Below, in pieces: positions 8,145 through 16,897 of a stretch of 48,879 bases of DNA (its first letter is position 1; each line of letters opens with the position of its first letter). Location: the NCBI GenBank assembly GCA_021809755.1, contig JAJZJZ010000006.1, forward strand, positions 1-48,879. The letters run 5' to 3'. The stretch comes from Thermoplasmata archaeon (GTDB lineage Archaea > Thermoplasmatota > Thermoplasmata > Thermoplasmatales > Thermoplasmataceae). The position numbers and the translations under genes are program-made. The notes below the pieces were generated by a model, which was not told the origin of the DNA, searched no databases, and was given only the letters and a program-made list of their open reading frames with translations.

Positions 8145-8648
8145 CTACTTATCAAAATATAAATTCCCAGTGAAAGTTTTGCTGCTATAAAGGATAATGT
8201 GGAAAATTCCACTTTTAATTGCGTTAAAGTATGCGAGGAAATATAAACCACTTGCTGACACAATTGCTGTTCCCCCACGTACCGAATTTGTTTCATTTGG
8301 AATACAAAGGTTATTTGATGGCATTTTACCAATTGGTCCCATGTTAACACAGGCCGGGGTATCGTTTGAATAAATACAATAAGCAAAACCTGTTGTATTA
8401 TTTGGCATGTAGAAAGTGGTATTATTAACACATTGCTTTCCGCCATAAATGTTGAGGTATAAATTCTCAAATATTGTGAAATTACAATAATAGAGAACCT
8501 TTTCTCTATGATTCATTTGCGTTTGAACAGAAGTTGAGGGTATTTGTCTTTGGTTTCCCGGATGATAAAAATAAAGAAAATAATAACCTCCAAACACTAC
8601 AAAGAAAACTGTTATAATTACCAATATTTTCTTATAGTTTATGCCCAA
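8145..8648 (-). CDS. Secreted or membrane-anchored cysteine-rich protein
   Basis: I do not recognise this 167-residue protein. It opens MGINYKKILVI followed by about 18 hydrophobic residues, so it has a signal anchor. The rest is an extracytoplasmic domain with five cysteines (CN, QC, YC, AC, LC) that could form disulfides, and several N-X-T sequons (for example NFT, NNTT, NDT). This pattern fits a surface glycoprotein exposed to an acidic outside. It is alone on the minus strand and converges with the FMN reductase. Confidence 0.5.
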   Translation of the reverse strand: MGINYKKILVIITVFFVVFGGYYFLYFYHPGNQRQIPSTSVQTQMNHREKVLYYCNFTIFENLYLNIYGGKQCVNNTTFYMPNNTTGFAYCIYSNDTPACVNMGPIGKMPSNNLCIPNETNSVRGGTAIVSASGLYFLAYFNAIKSGIFHIILYSSKTFTGNLYFDK

Positions 8649-8858
8649 TGACTTCCCTCTGTGGTATACCGTTTCTGTCGATATAATACTTTCAAGATTT
8701 ATGAAAATTACGACAATGAATCTCCCCTTACCATCTCTCCACTAAATGTCATGAGATAGGTACGATTTGTCCTTTTATTATATTATTTGAAAATTTATGT
8801 GAAGGCAGCCATGAATTTACTTGAAATGTAGTTAACAATTCAAATATAGTCTATAAAA

Positions 8859-9665
8859 TCATTGCTTTTGTATATTACTTAGATATCCGTTGATAATATC
8901 ATCGGATAGATGAGTGCCGCGCAAATCAGCCCTTGCAGTTATGCATATCTTACAGGCAAGACGCCTTGCCCTCTTCCCTGTTTTCCCATCTGGTGCACCA
9001 GCCACCAGACTGTGCTTATATATAATACCGTGTTTCGGCGGGTCTGTTCCCTTGGAAAGATGTTGAAAAAGTGCTCTTTCAGCTCCCGTAAGTTGAATTG
9101 CAGATGCAGAAGACAATGCAAGTCTTTGAAGGCTTCCCGCCCTAGCCAGAAGTTCCGAAGCAAGGTTTGGTCCTATGAGCCTTGAAGTGTTTGGCATAAT
9201 GCGTGATATTGAATCGTTTAGAAGACTTTCCAACTCTTTTTTTGTGTCCATAAGCCTTTTTCCCTCATTCCCAATAAGATGCATAGCTGCAGGGTTAAAC
9301 TTTGAATATTCTTCCGAGATCGTGTTAAACAACTCATTCATAGTTTCAACGCTATGAAAATTTTCTGTAAAAATTGCAAAACCGGAGGCTCTTTCATAGT
9401 ATAGATTGATGATCTCATCAAGTGAATTTAAAGCTTGAACAAGTTTCACAACGAATCGATCTTCGCCTAGTTCCTCTTTCAGCCTGACTTTGCCAAATTC
9501 AATCATTGCTTTCCTGAGATCTGGTTTGTTTACATTCTTATCAATCTCAGGGATTATGCCTTTCCTAAGTTTTAGAAATATATCAACATAATCTGTTTCT
9601 ATATTCCTGAAGTAACTTATATTACCATCTTTATTCGAGATTCCATACCACTTAATTTCATCCAT
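8859..9665 (-). CDS. nop5: Nop5 (Nop56/58-like) C/D box sRNP core protein
   Basis: Nop5 bridges L7Ae and fibrillarin in C/D box RNPs, which guide 2'-O-methylation. The C-terminal Nop domain is clear: NTSRLIGPNLASELLARAG, LTGAERALFQHL, then TDPPKHGIIYKH. The N-terminal fibrillarin-binding half precedes it. I prefer the ATG at 9665, which overlaps the cbf5 stop in an ATGGATGA arrangement identical to the cmk/cbf5 junction. An upstream ATG at 9677 and a longer frame to 9713 are alternatives. It is the last gene of the superoperon. No fibrillarin gene follows it, although the two are often neighbours in archaea. Confidence 0.88.
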   Translation of the reverse strand: MDEIKWYGISNKDGNISYFRNIETDYVDIFLKLRKGIIPEIDKNVNKPDLRKAMIEFGKVRLKEELGEDRFVVKLVQALNSLDEIINLYYERASGFAIFTENFHSVETMNELFNTISEEYSKFNPAAMHLIGNEGKRLMDTKKELESLLNDSISRIMPNTSRLIGPNLASELLARAGSLQRLALSSASAIQLTGAERALFQHLSKGTDPPKHGIIYKHSLVAGAPDGKTGKRARRLACKICITARADLRGTHLSDDIINGYLSNIQKQ

Positions 9666-11343
9666 GTCTTGATTCATTCTTCTTTCCCTTCCTATTAGAC
9701 CTCTTTGATCCATATGAACCTGGAGTTCCGGTGTTTACTTTATCTTTAAATGGCCTCTCCTTCTCGTTTCCGAAACGTTGTGATGGTCTGCGCTCTCTGT
9801 TAGCATAATCAGGTTTTGAGTTCCCTGCATTTTGAGAATCTCTCCGTTTCTCATAACTTTTGTTGCCCCGGTTTCTGTCATAGTTCCCTCTATTGAAAGA
9901 GTCCTGTTTTCCCCTTCTCCCTTCTCTGTCCCTTTGCCATGGTGGTCTTTCATTTCTCTGACCGCTCCTTCTTGGCTCAGAACTCCTATTTCTTCCAAGA
10001 CCTGGGTCCTTCTCACTCACCTGATCCTGAATTCTCCTTGGAAAAGGCTCAGATGGAAAGGTTCTCTCTTTTTCTTTCCCGGAACTTTTGAAATTTTCCT
10101 TACTTTCAAGCCTGAACCTATAATTATTCGATTCCTTTGTGCCAGTACCTTTGGGCGCAAAACCATCTTTTCTATTATTTCTTTCATCCCTTCTCTTGAA
10201 AGGAGGTTTGAATGAATCTGATTTCCTATCTCTTCCATATCTGTTGGAATCTTCCCTTGGTGGTTCCCGATTACCTTTCCCCTTATCCCTGAAAGAAAAC
10301 TCTCTTTCTTTTAAGAATGGTTTCTCAATGGGTGCTTCCCTAGAATTTTTCTTGAAATTTGATGGTATCACCACACGAGCTTTTGCTTCAAACCCTTCAT
10401 TTTTAGGATTTTTGTTATTTTTCTCAAAGACATGTTTCCGGAATTTCTCGGTTGAATTGACAATGGGCTTTTCCTCAATTTTCTTAAGCGTACCCTCCTC
10501 TGGATCTACCATTATCCTGTCAAAATCCACAACCTTCAAATCCGTTATATCCATGAAATTTGCAAGCATGATTCCTGTGCCGAGAAATTTACCTGATTCT
10601 GAAGAAACCATTACTCTGTCTCCTTTCATTGGTTCCCCGATAATCTTTCGGATTCCTCCGGGATAGAGATCAGAACCCTTCGATATGTTGTGAATAGTGC
10701 TGTCTTTGACAATTATTTTTGCTTTTTCCTTGAATAAGAATGTTGGATCATGGAACATTCCCTTTAACATATTGGGTTTTCCAGTTTTAGACAATTCAAC
10801 TGCATCGGAAAGATCCTGAAGAGTAACTGTCTGATCCTCAGAAAAAACACCGGTTTTGGTTCTTCGAAGATCTGTCATGTTTGCCCCTGTTCCTAGTACA
10901 TAGCCCATGTCAACACAGAGTGTCCTGATGTATGTTCCTGATTCACATTTTACCCTGAAAAGAACATTTCTACCGGTAAATTCCAGGAGTTCCAACTCGT
11001 ATATTTTTCTGGTTCGTAGTCTTCTGGCAACTGCGGAACGCATTGGCGGCAGCTGAATAACTTCCCCGATAAATTCCCTGAAGACCTCGTCCAATCTTGA
11101 CCTTTCCACATCTCCATGCAACTTCATAATGCCAACGTATTCCTTTGGCTGTTCATGGGCTATGTCAATGAGTCTGGTTGCCTTACCAAGGGCCATTGCA
11201 AGTACTCCTGTTGCCTGAGGATCCAGTGTTCCAACGTGACCAACCTTAGCTATACCCGTAATCTCCCTTACCCAATAATCTATCTGGTGACTTGTGGGTC
11301 CTTTTGGTTTATCAATAACAATAAAACCACCGTCTTCATCCAT
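9658..11343 (-). CDS. cbf5: Cbf5/TruB-family tRNA and rRNA pseudouridine synthase with a very long basic tail
   Basis: Residues 1 to about 285 are a standard archaeal Cbf5, the H/ACA sRNP catalytic subunit. They show GGFIVIDKPKGPTSHQ, the catalytic loop GHVGTLDPQATGVL with its aspartate, CESGTYIRTLCVDMG, and a PUA domain ending near FDRIMVDPEEG. The remaining roughly 270 residues are low complexity, rich in R, K, E, N, S and G, with many RD, NR and RR pairs, and have no recognisable domain. Family members are usually about 330 residues. The tail has no internal stop in 800 bases. The start is the ATG at 11343, overlapping cmk by 8 bases; an in-frame ATG at 11361 is possible. Confidence 0.9.
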   Translation of the reverse strand: MDEDGGFIVIDKPKGPTSHQIDYWVREITGIAKVGHVGTLDPQATGVLAMALGKATRLIDIAHEQPKEYVGIMKLHGDVERSRLDEVFREFIGEVIQLPPMRSAVARRLRTRKIYELELLEFTGRNVLFRVKCESGTYIRTLCVDMGYVLGTGANMTDLRRTKTGVFSEDQTVTLQDLSDAVELSKTGKPNMLKGMFHDPTFLFKEKAKIIVKDSTIHNISKGSDLYPGGIRKIIGEPMKGDRVMVSSESGKFLGTGIMLANFMDITDLKVVDFDRIMVDPEEGTLKKIEEKPIVNSTEKFRKHVFEKNNKNPKNEGFEAKARVVIPSNFKKNSREAPIEKPFLKEREFSFRDKGKGNREPPREDSNRYGRDRKSDSFKPPFKRRDERNNRKDGFAPKGTGTKESNNYRFRLESKENFKSSGKEKERTFPSEPFPRRIQDQVSEKDPGLGRNRSSEPRRSGQRNERPPWQRDREGRRGKQDSFNRGNYDRNRGNKSYEKRRDSQNAGNSKPDYANRERRPSQRFGNEKERPFKDKVNTGTPGSYGSKRSNRKGKKNESRHG

Positions 11344-11863
11344 TGGAAATGACCATGTCATAAATTCTCCTTGCTGCCTCTTGTGCAGTTATGTTATCCG
11401 TATCCATAACAAGATCATATATTCTCTTATCGGTAAAATCAATATTAAAGAAATCCTTAAATCGTTTTATCTCAGATTCTTCTCTTTCGACGAGAAGTTT
11501 TTTTGTTTCACTGGGAGTGTCCCGTTTCTTCACCCTTCTGACCCTTTCTTCAATGTTTGCGTCCAGAAATACCCTAAATGCAGGAATGTTGGCTCTATAT
11601 GATAACCACCCTGTCAATCTTGATTCAACTATAATATTGTCATTCTCTCTGATAAAAGATTCAATCTGGTTATTCAATTGCTTATCGTATTCAGGATCGT
11701 TTTCCAGAAATCTGTTAAATTGTTCAACCGTCATTCCATGGTTTTCAGCAGCTTTCCGAAAGAAATATCCACCGGAATATACTCTGAAGCCTGTTAGATT
11801 GCCTAATAACTCTGCAACAGTTGATTTTCCGCTGCCAATGGTTCCGCTTATTGTAATTCTCAT
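11336..11863 (-). CDS. cmk: Cytidylate kinase, archaeal type
   Basis: This 175-residue P-loop kinase phosphorylates CMP/dCMP with ATP. It starts MRITISGTIGSGKSTVAELL with the Walker A motif GTIGSGKS, followed by FRVYSGGYFFRKAA and VESRLTGWLSY. The RVRRVKKRD block carries substrate/lid arginines. Length and layout match the short archaeal enzyme. It overlaps the DUF106 stop by one base and cbf5 by eight. Archaeal superoperons commonly place cmk beside cbf5, often with eL34 or eL14 between them; neither is present here. Confidence 0.9.
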   Translation of the reverse strand: MRITISGTIGSGKSTVAELLGNLTGFRVYSGGYFFRKAAENHGMTVEQFNRFLENDPEYDKQLNNQIESFIRENDNIIVESRLTGWLSYRANIPAFRVFLDANIEERVRRVKKRDTPSETKKLLVEREESEIKRFKDFFNIDFTDKRIYDLVMDTDNITAQEAARRIYDMVISNG

Positions 11864-12549
11864 TAAAAGCCTTGCAATTCTTTTGTCTCTATCTCTCTGG
11901 CCTTGTAAGTGAAATCAATGAATTTAATTAACATCGTTATGAAATAACCTATTACCAGATTAGAAACAAAATATAAGAAAACCCAATACGGCATTGGACC
12001 AAGGAAAGAACCAAGTAGTGGTACAGTAGGACTCCATGGCGTTGATATGTATGCAAAATTCATTGCATAAACGAATACAAACAGCCATACGAAGATAAGA
12101 ATTGTGAAAAAAGAAAGAAACATTAGTGGTTTTGTGTTGTTCATCTGAACAACCTGCTGCTCCATGGTCATTTCTGTTCTGAGTTTCTGCAGTTTCTTTA
12201 CTTTGTCCTGGTCATTCTCTCGATATGCCTTTCTTAGTGCCTCGGAAAATGCTCTTGTCCTTGCCTGAGCTCTTCCCATTTTAAGCCAATCGGTAAAGAT
12301 ATACCTTGGTACTGCGGTTACAACACCAATAATTATACCTGCCAAAACTAAGGTAATGACAGGAAAATCGAAATTAAATCCTATGCTCGGATCCAAAACT
12401 GTTCCCAGTGCTGAACCTATAGCTTCCCTTAGCGGTGCAAGGTAGATAACAACCATACTGAATATAAATATTCCAAAATATAGCATCTGGGTCTGCGTAA
12501 GAGATTTCATCATCTCCTTTTGCCTTTGTGCCTGTAAATCATCAGTCAT
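11863..12549 (-). CDS. DUF106 membrane protein (EMC3/TMCO1/YidC-related insertase)
   Basis: The 228-residue protein has the layout of the archaeal DUF106 family, relatives of Oxa1/YidC and EMC3 that are proposed to insert membrane proteins. It shows a first membrane segment near 22-42, a second near 65-85, then a charged cytosolic coiled stretch (FSEALRKAYRENDQDKVKKLQ) with the conserved MTMEQQVVQ-MNNTKP block, then two more membrane segments. It sits between adk and cmk, one base after adk, which is the usual secY-adk-DUF106 context and fits a role alongside SecY. Confidence 0.85.
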   Translation of the reverse strand: MTDDLQAQRQKEMMKSLTQTQMLYFGIFIFSMVVIYLAPLREAIGSALGTVLDPSIGFNFDFPVITLVLAGIIIGVVTAVPRYIFTDWLKMGRAQARTRAFSEALRKAYRENDQDKVKKLQKLRTEMTMEQQVVQMNNTKPLMFLSFFTILIFVWLFVFVYAMNFAYISTPWSPTVPLLGSFLGPMPYWVFLYFVSNLVIGYFITMLIKFIDFTYKAREIETKELQGF

Positions 12550-12550
12550 T

Positions 12551-13096
12551 TTACATCAGTTTCCTTATTATTTCATTAGCAGCCACTTCAGGAGCTCCCT
12601 GAACATTGTTCACGAAATTGATAGTTGCAGCAGTATATACTGCATATACTGCTGCGAAATACCTGTTTAATTCCTGGTGAAGTTTGATGTCCTCTTCGGA
12701 GTCATCATCCCTGAATCTTGTAGTGTCTGCATTTCTTCTTTTCTTAATCTCCTTGTAATCTGATTCTATTATGAAATAAGAAGATATCTTTAATTCCCGT
12801 AAAACCCATTCAGGCAACCCCGGAATGTATCCCTTTGGAGATTTGACAGCCATATGAGTGTCAACAATGACATCATCCATCTGTCCTATTGCGCTGGATG
12901 CTTTCTTCTGAAGGTTAATCTGTGTGTCGACATTGAGTTTCCTCAATTCATCTCTGTGTGCTATGAGTCCAATCTCCTTAGCCATTTCATACATCAGCGT
13001 TCCAAAGTTGATTACATCATAGTTGGTACCTTTTTCAACCAATTCCAGTATGGTAGATTTTCCGACTCCTGCTACTCCAGAAATAACGACCCTCAT
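12551..13096 (-). CDS. adkA: Adenylate kinase, archaeal AdkA type
   Basis: This 181-residue P-loop kinase interconverts ATP + AMP and 2 ADP. It starts MRVVISGVAGVGKSTILELV with Walker A GVAGVGKS, then INFGTLMYEMAKE, VDTHMAVKSPKGYIPGLPEWVL and RRNADTTRFRDDDSEEDI. These match the distinct trimeric archaeal family and not bacterial Adk. It follows secY by two bases, as is common in both domains. Confidence 0.92.
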   Translation of the reverse strand: MRVVISGVAGVGKSTILELVEKGTNYDVINFGTLMYEMAKEIGLIAHRDELRKLNVDTQINLQKKASSAIGQMDDVIVDTHMAVKSPKGYIPGLPEWVLRELKISSYFIIESDYKEIKKRRNADTTRFRDDDSEEDIKLHQELNRYFAAVYAVYTAATINFVNNVQGAPEVAANEIIRKLM

Positions 13097-13098
13097 TC

Positions 13099-14862
13099 CT
13101 ATGCCCCTGCAAAGAACTGTCTTATTATTGGATGCATCTCCATGATTTGCTCACGACCTATTGCCTCATATGTCTGAATCACTATACCTACGGCTAGCAG
13201 AAGACCGGTACCACTGGTTTGACCCACAGTTCCTATGAGATCTGCCCCTGCGGCAAGTAGCCCCACTATTGCTCCGCTGAATATTGTAATTACCGGGATA
13301 TACTTCTGAAGCACCTTTTCCAAGACCTTTGGATCTCTCCTAAAACCTGGAATCTGCATCCCCTGAGCCATAATCTGCTTTGCAACAGATCCTGCTCCCA
13401 TGTTCGTGGTTTCGATCCAGAACTTGGCAAAGATAGTACTTGCTACAATCATGAAACCGAGAAATACGATGACGTGAACGCCCTCCTCCCAAGCGGCATG
13501 ATTGAACAAAACCTGCGATTGATACTGTGCAGGCGACACCATTGGCATAAGCCAATCGGTTAATCCATTCGGCGTGAACAGATAATATGCCAAACCTCCG
13601 GTTGGCGTTGTGTAAGAAACACCTGAGGCCGTAGCCTGTGCAGATGTCAGATAAGATCCTAGCAGTGGATTGTGTCCGAGCAATGGTATATGACTTAATA
13701 CAGGACTACTCCAGAATAGCAAAGTCCACATGGATACGTTGGCAAGTAACGCAGTAGCTAATATGACAGGTATATTAGATGCATATAGCAACTGCAGTGG
13801 ATATTTGCCCCTGGCACCCCTAACCCGTTCATGAGATATGGGTAATTCCACCTTGCTGCTTTGGAAAAATGCCACAAGGAAAAATATGATTAAAGTTCCA
13901 ATAAGTGCGATGACAGGATTTGGACTTCCTAAGAATAGTGCACCTAAGCCTTGACCCTGCATAAATGATGCTGTGCCGTATATGGCAACATAGAAAATGT
14001 GAGGAATTGTTCCAGCTGGTGGATTAATAAGTGAAAGCGGACCAGGATTTGCCGGATTCCAGTTGAACGTTCCAGTAATTAACTGCTGGGATACACCGGC
14101 AGCAATAAAGAGGGAAATTCCTGAACCGATTCCGTATTTGGATACTACCTCATCCATTAAGAAAACAAGATATGAACCGAAGAACAGTTGAATGATAATT
14201 ATTGCCTTGGATAGAAAGTCTCCATATCCCGGTGCAAATGCGTTCATGGATGTAACGAGAGCAGCGTCTGGAACGAGATAGCCAAAAGCCTGTGGAATTG
14301 CTTCCACAAATATCATAACTATTACCAGGATCTTTTGTACTCCCTGGTATAAAGCCTTATCATCGGAGTTTGTGAGATCAAGGTTAAATATCTTGGCACC
14401 TGCAAAAAGCTGCATTACTATGGATGCCGTCACAATAGGACCAATTCCAAGGTCCATAAGTGAACCCTGAGCTCCTGCAAATATTGCCCTGAAAGATGCA
14501 AAAACATCTATTGTCTGAGACTGATTTAAACCATAGATATAGATATTTGTAAGAACGAAATATAAAATCACGATTAAGAGTGTCCAAATGAGCTTGTGCT
14601 TAAACTGAACATGCCCCTTAGCCTTCTTTACCGCAGGCAGTTTAGCAGCCAGATTTTCCAGACCATAAAGCTTACTCTTTTTCGGACCTGCATAACTGAC
14701 TACAAGATAAAGCATCCCGTATACGGGAAACAGTATCAAACCTGTTATTAGTAAGCTTAATGGCGATAAATCACCAAAATACCAGAACATGACCATGGTC
14801 AGGGCGAAGACCACAATGACTGGTATTACTGTCCGCTTATTCCTCTGTATTACCTTGCTCAT
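13099..14862 (-). CDS. secY: SecY/Sec61-alpha translocon subunit
   Basis: This is the channel subunit of the Sec translocon. About ten membrane helices are visible. Diagnostic regions include the plug-side segment GAQGSLMDLGIGPIVTASIVMQLFAG, a GIGSGISLFIAAG block, and the cytosolic loop VELPISHERVRGARGKYPLQLLYASNIPVILATALLAN, followed by GFRRDPKVLEKVLQKYIPVITIFSG. At 587 residues it is longer than the usual 430-480 because of extended extracytoplasmic loops (near residues 260-305 and 385-450). The ATG at 14862 overlaps the uL15 gene by 26 bases. Confidence 0.93.
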   Translation of the reverse strand: MSKVIQRNKRTVIPVIVVFALTMVMFWYFGDLSPLSLLITGLILFPVYGMLYLVVSYAGPKKSKLYGLENLAAKLPAVKKAKGHVQFKHKLIWTLLIVILYFVLTNIYIYGLNQSQTIDVFASFRAIFAGAQGSLMDLGIGPIVTASIVMQLFAGAKIFNLDLTNSDDKALYQGVQKILVIVMIFVEAIPQAFGYLVPDAALVTSMNAFAPGYGDFLSKAIIIIQLFFGSYLVFLMDEVVSKYGIGSGISLFIAAGVSQQLITGTFNWNPANPGPLSLINPPAGTIPHIFYVAIYGTASFMQGQGLGALFLGSPNPVIALIGTLIIFFLVAFFQSSKVELPISHERVRGARGKYPLQLLYASNIPVILATALLANVSMWTLLFWSSPVLSHIPLLGHNPLLGSYLTSAQATASGVSYTTPTGGLAYYLFTPNGLTDWLMPMVSPAQYQSQVLFNHAAWEEGVHVIVFLGFMIVASTIFAKFWIETTNMGAGSVAKQIMAQGMQIPGFRRDPKVLEKVLQKYIPVITIFSGAIVGLLAAGADLIGTVGQTSGTGLLLAVGIVIQTYEAIGREQIMEMHPIIRQFFAGA

Positions 14863-15229
14863 CTGTTTCTACCGTAATACCCAAAGCATTAAGCTTGTTT
14901 ATGCTTTTTTCGGTTGCCTTCTTCACTATTATAGTAGATGGTATGTTGAATTCTCCAGTTCCAATGAGTTTCGTATAACCTGCATTTGTAAGGTTGATTG
15001 TTGCGGATTTTCCGTCATTTGTCACAAACCCCTTTGTAACCAGATTTTCATATTGTGTACTCAAATCACGGAGGCTTATTGGTATATCAGGTCTTCTTTG
15101 AGTGTGACTTGTGAATCCAATTGGCCCGAAGTGATTTCTGTCATATTTGAGAACCCAGTTCCATTTGTGCTTGTGGAGACCAGCATTTCCTGAACCTCCC
15201 CGCTTACCTTTTCCTCTTCCTGATTTCAT
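14837..15229 (-). CDS. rpl15: Ribosomal protein uL15 (start codon uncertain)
   Basis: From ATG 15229 the product has 130 residues, including GRGKGKRGGSGNAGLHKHKWNW and IGPIGFTSH-like blocks of uL15. The conserved N-terminus continues upstream of this ATG in the same frame: RTRTKKFRGSHYGRG is encoded at 15230-15274. That frame has no ATG, GTG or TTG before a stop at 15281-15283; the codons there are ACG and GTA. Either a near-cognate start is used inside the uL30 3' end, the ATG version lacks about 17 conserved residues, or one base is wrong. Confidence 0.85.
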   Translation of the reverse strand: MKSGRGKGKRGGSGNAGLHKHKWNWVLKYDRNHFGPIGFTSHTQRRPDIPISLRDLSTQYENLVTKGFVTNDGKSATINLTNAGYTKLIGTGEFNIPSTIIVKKATEKSINKLNALGITVETDEQGNTEE

Positions 15230-15260
15230 TCCCCTTCCATAGTGGGAACCTCTAAATTTT

Positions 15261-15758
15261 TTAGTTCTTGTTCTTACCGTTTAAATCCGCCCCCGGAACT
15301 ATCATTCTTTTGATCAGTTTATTAATTTCAGATGCCCTGTAACCACCTGTACCACCCTGACCATATGGTTTTCTTACATATTCAAGGCCGCCTCTTGGTG
15401 GGTGCAGCCTGAATATTGGAACAATTCCCTCTATATCTTTGTATATGACTTTGCCTGACATCAATGCTTCAGCCATTTCATCATATGATGCAAAGCCTGT
15501 TTTCTCCTTGAGCTCTTCTTCTGAATAGTGCTTTCTTCCTATGAATTGTGATCTGTGCTTTAGAAGCAGCGAAAGTGTGTCTTTTTCAATTTCTCCCCAT
15601 GTTACATAGTCCTTTACTTTCTGAAGCATACCTTTGTATGTTTCGTTTGATGGGATTATGACCATATGATTGATCCTTGTAAGATTAAGGAGTCTGGTTG
15701 TCTGGTCCATATCATAACGGATTCCAGTTCTCCCTCTTATTCTAATGACTGCCAGCAT
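15261..15758 (-). CDS. rpl30: Ribosomal protein uL30
   Basis: The archaeal-type uL30 begins MLAVIRIRGRTGIRYDMDQTT and shows LLNLTRINHMVIIPSN and RLHPPRGGLEYVRKPYGQGG, typical of the long archaeal/eukaryal form. Product length is 165 residues from ATG 15758. A longer start at 15776 is possible but adds residues not seen in the family. It overlaps uS5 by 17 bases. It binds the large subunit. Confidence 0.92.
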   Translation of the reverse strand: MLAVIRIRGRTGIRYDMDQTTRLLNLTRINHMVIIPSNETYKGMLQKVKDYVTWGEIEKDTLSLLLKHRSQFIGRKHYSEEELKEKTGFASYDEMAEALMSGKVIYKDIEGIVPIFRLHPPRGGLEYVRKPYGQGGTGGYRASEINKLIKRMIVPGADLNGKNKN

Positions 15759-16404
15759 TTGCAACACTCCCAACATAAATAGGCGTACTAAGATTGATTG
15801 CAGGGTTAATCTTTACTTTGACTGTCTCCATAAGAGCAAGGAAAGTCGCTGATGCATAGTTTACCGTTGTTTTGGTATGACCCTTTGCAAATCCCCATGC
15901 ATCCTCTATACCTGCCATTTTGAGAATTGTCTTTGCAACGTCTCCCACAGCTCTTCCAACACCCTGTGGTGCCGGCTTTAACTTAACTGATACTGAACCC
16001 GATTTTCCTTCAACAACGAATGGAAGAGTATGAGCGCGACCGCATCCACATTCCCAAGAACCACATCCTCTCTTTATCTCAATAAGATGGAGTTTTGCAT
16101 CATTGATAGATTTCCTTATTGCCGGAGCAGCTTCTTTTGCCTTGCCTCTTCCCAAGCCTACAAAACCATCTTCGTTTCCCACAATTGATGTGATTGAATA
16201 GTTCATTCTTCTGCCGGAGTCAGTCATCCTCTGAGCTCTCTCTATGTATATTACCTCATCCTTGATATCCGGCATCAGATAGTCCACAATCTGATATTCT
16301 CTCAGGGGTAACTTACTCCTGAGTGCTTCAGACATTGATTTTATCTGGCCGGACGCAACTTTCTTTCCCAGTTCCGTCTTCGGAACCCATGTCTCTTCTG
16401 CCAT
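15742..16404 (-). CDS. rps5: Ribosomal protein uS5
   Basis: This small-subunit protein contains the double-stranded RNA-binding-like N-terminal domain (RRMNYSITSIVGNEDGFVGLGRGKAKE) and the C-terminal domain with RAVGDVAKTILKMAGIEDAWGF. An internal CGSWECGCGRAH block is the archaeal insertion. I chose ATG 16404 because AGGTG precedes it and it lies one base after the uL18 stop. The frame extends to 16413. Confidence 0.93.
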   Translation of the reverse strand: MAEETWVPKTELGKKVASGQIKSMSEALRSKLPLREYQIVDYLMPDIKDEVIYIERAQRMTDSGRRMNYSITSIVGNEDGFVGLGRGKAKEAAPAIRKSINDAKLHLIEIKRGCGSWECGCGRAHTLPFVVEGKSGSVSVKLKPAPQGVGRAVGDVAKTILKMAGIEDAWGFAKGHTKTTVNYASATFLALMETVKVKINPAINLSTPIYVGSVANAGSH

Positions 16405-16405
16405 T

Positions 16406-16897
16406 TTATGCACCTATTTTTTCCGGTATTTCTTTCAATACCGCTTTCATGTCAACACCATCTTTCAGATGTTTTCCTCCTATTCTGGAATTATCAGGGA
16501 ATATTTTCTTATCGTGTGGAATTTCAATTCCGGAATCAACTAGCCCCTTGAGCGCTGCTGAAATCCTTCCCCCCTTTGTTATCTTATATCTGCCAATATC
16601 CATTATTGCCTCTTCAACTCCCAGCTTCTGTGCCTTAAGTCCTGAGATATAACCTATTAGATATGAAGCGGGTGTGTTGTTTGATTCTTTGTAAATCTTA
16701 TACTTTGCAAGGGTCTTTTCTGTAACTGTGCATAGTACCTTATCTCCGGTTGGTGCATATTGCACTATTTGTGCGGTAAAACCTTTTTTTGATGGTCTTA
16801 CAACAAACCTTGCCTTTCCCGATCTTAAGAGACCAAGCCTGTTCCTGTAATCTGTAATACCCTCTCTCTTTCTCTTTAAATTTTTAGGAGTCTTCAA
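16406..16897 (-). CDS. rpl18: Ribosomal protein uL18
   Basis: The 163-residue product carries the 5S rRNA-binding uL18 signatures: KRKREGITDYRNRLGLLRSGKARFVVRPS at the start, then ASYLIGYISGLKAQKLGVEEAIMDIG. The start overlaps eL19 by 4 bases, consistent with translational coupling. Confidence 0.93.
   Translation of the reverse strand: MKTPKNLKRKREGITDYRNRLGLLRSGKARFVVRPSKKGFTAQIVQYAPTGDKVLCTVTEKTLAKYKIYKESNNTPASYLIGYISGLKAQKLGVEEAIMDIGRYKITKGGRISAALKGLVDSGIEIPHDKKIFPDNSRIGGKHLKDGVDMKAVLKEIPEKIGA

Noticed and set aside
9832-10666. Long antisense frames opposite the Cbf5 tail
   Set aside because: They are mirror frames of an Arg/Lys-rich coding region, with no ribosome site or family match; the minus-strand frame continues Cbf5.
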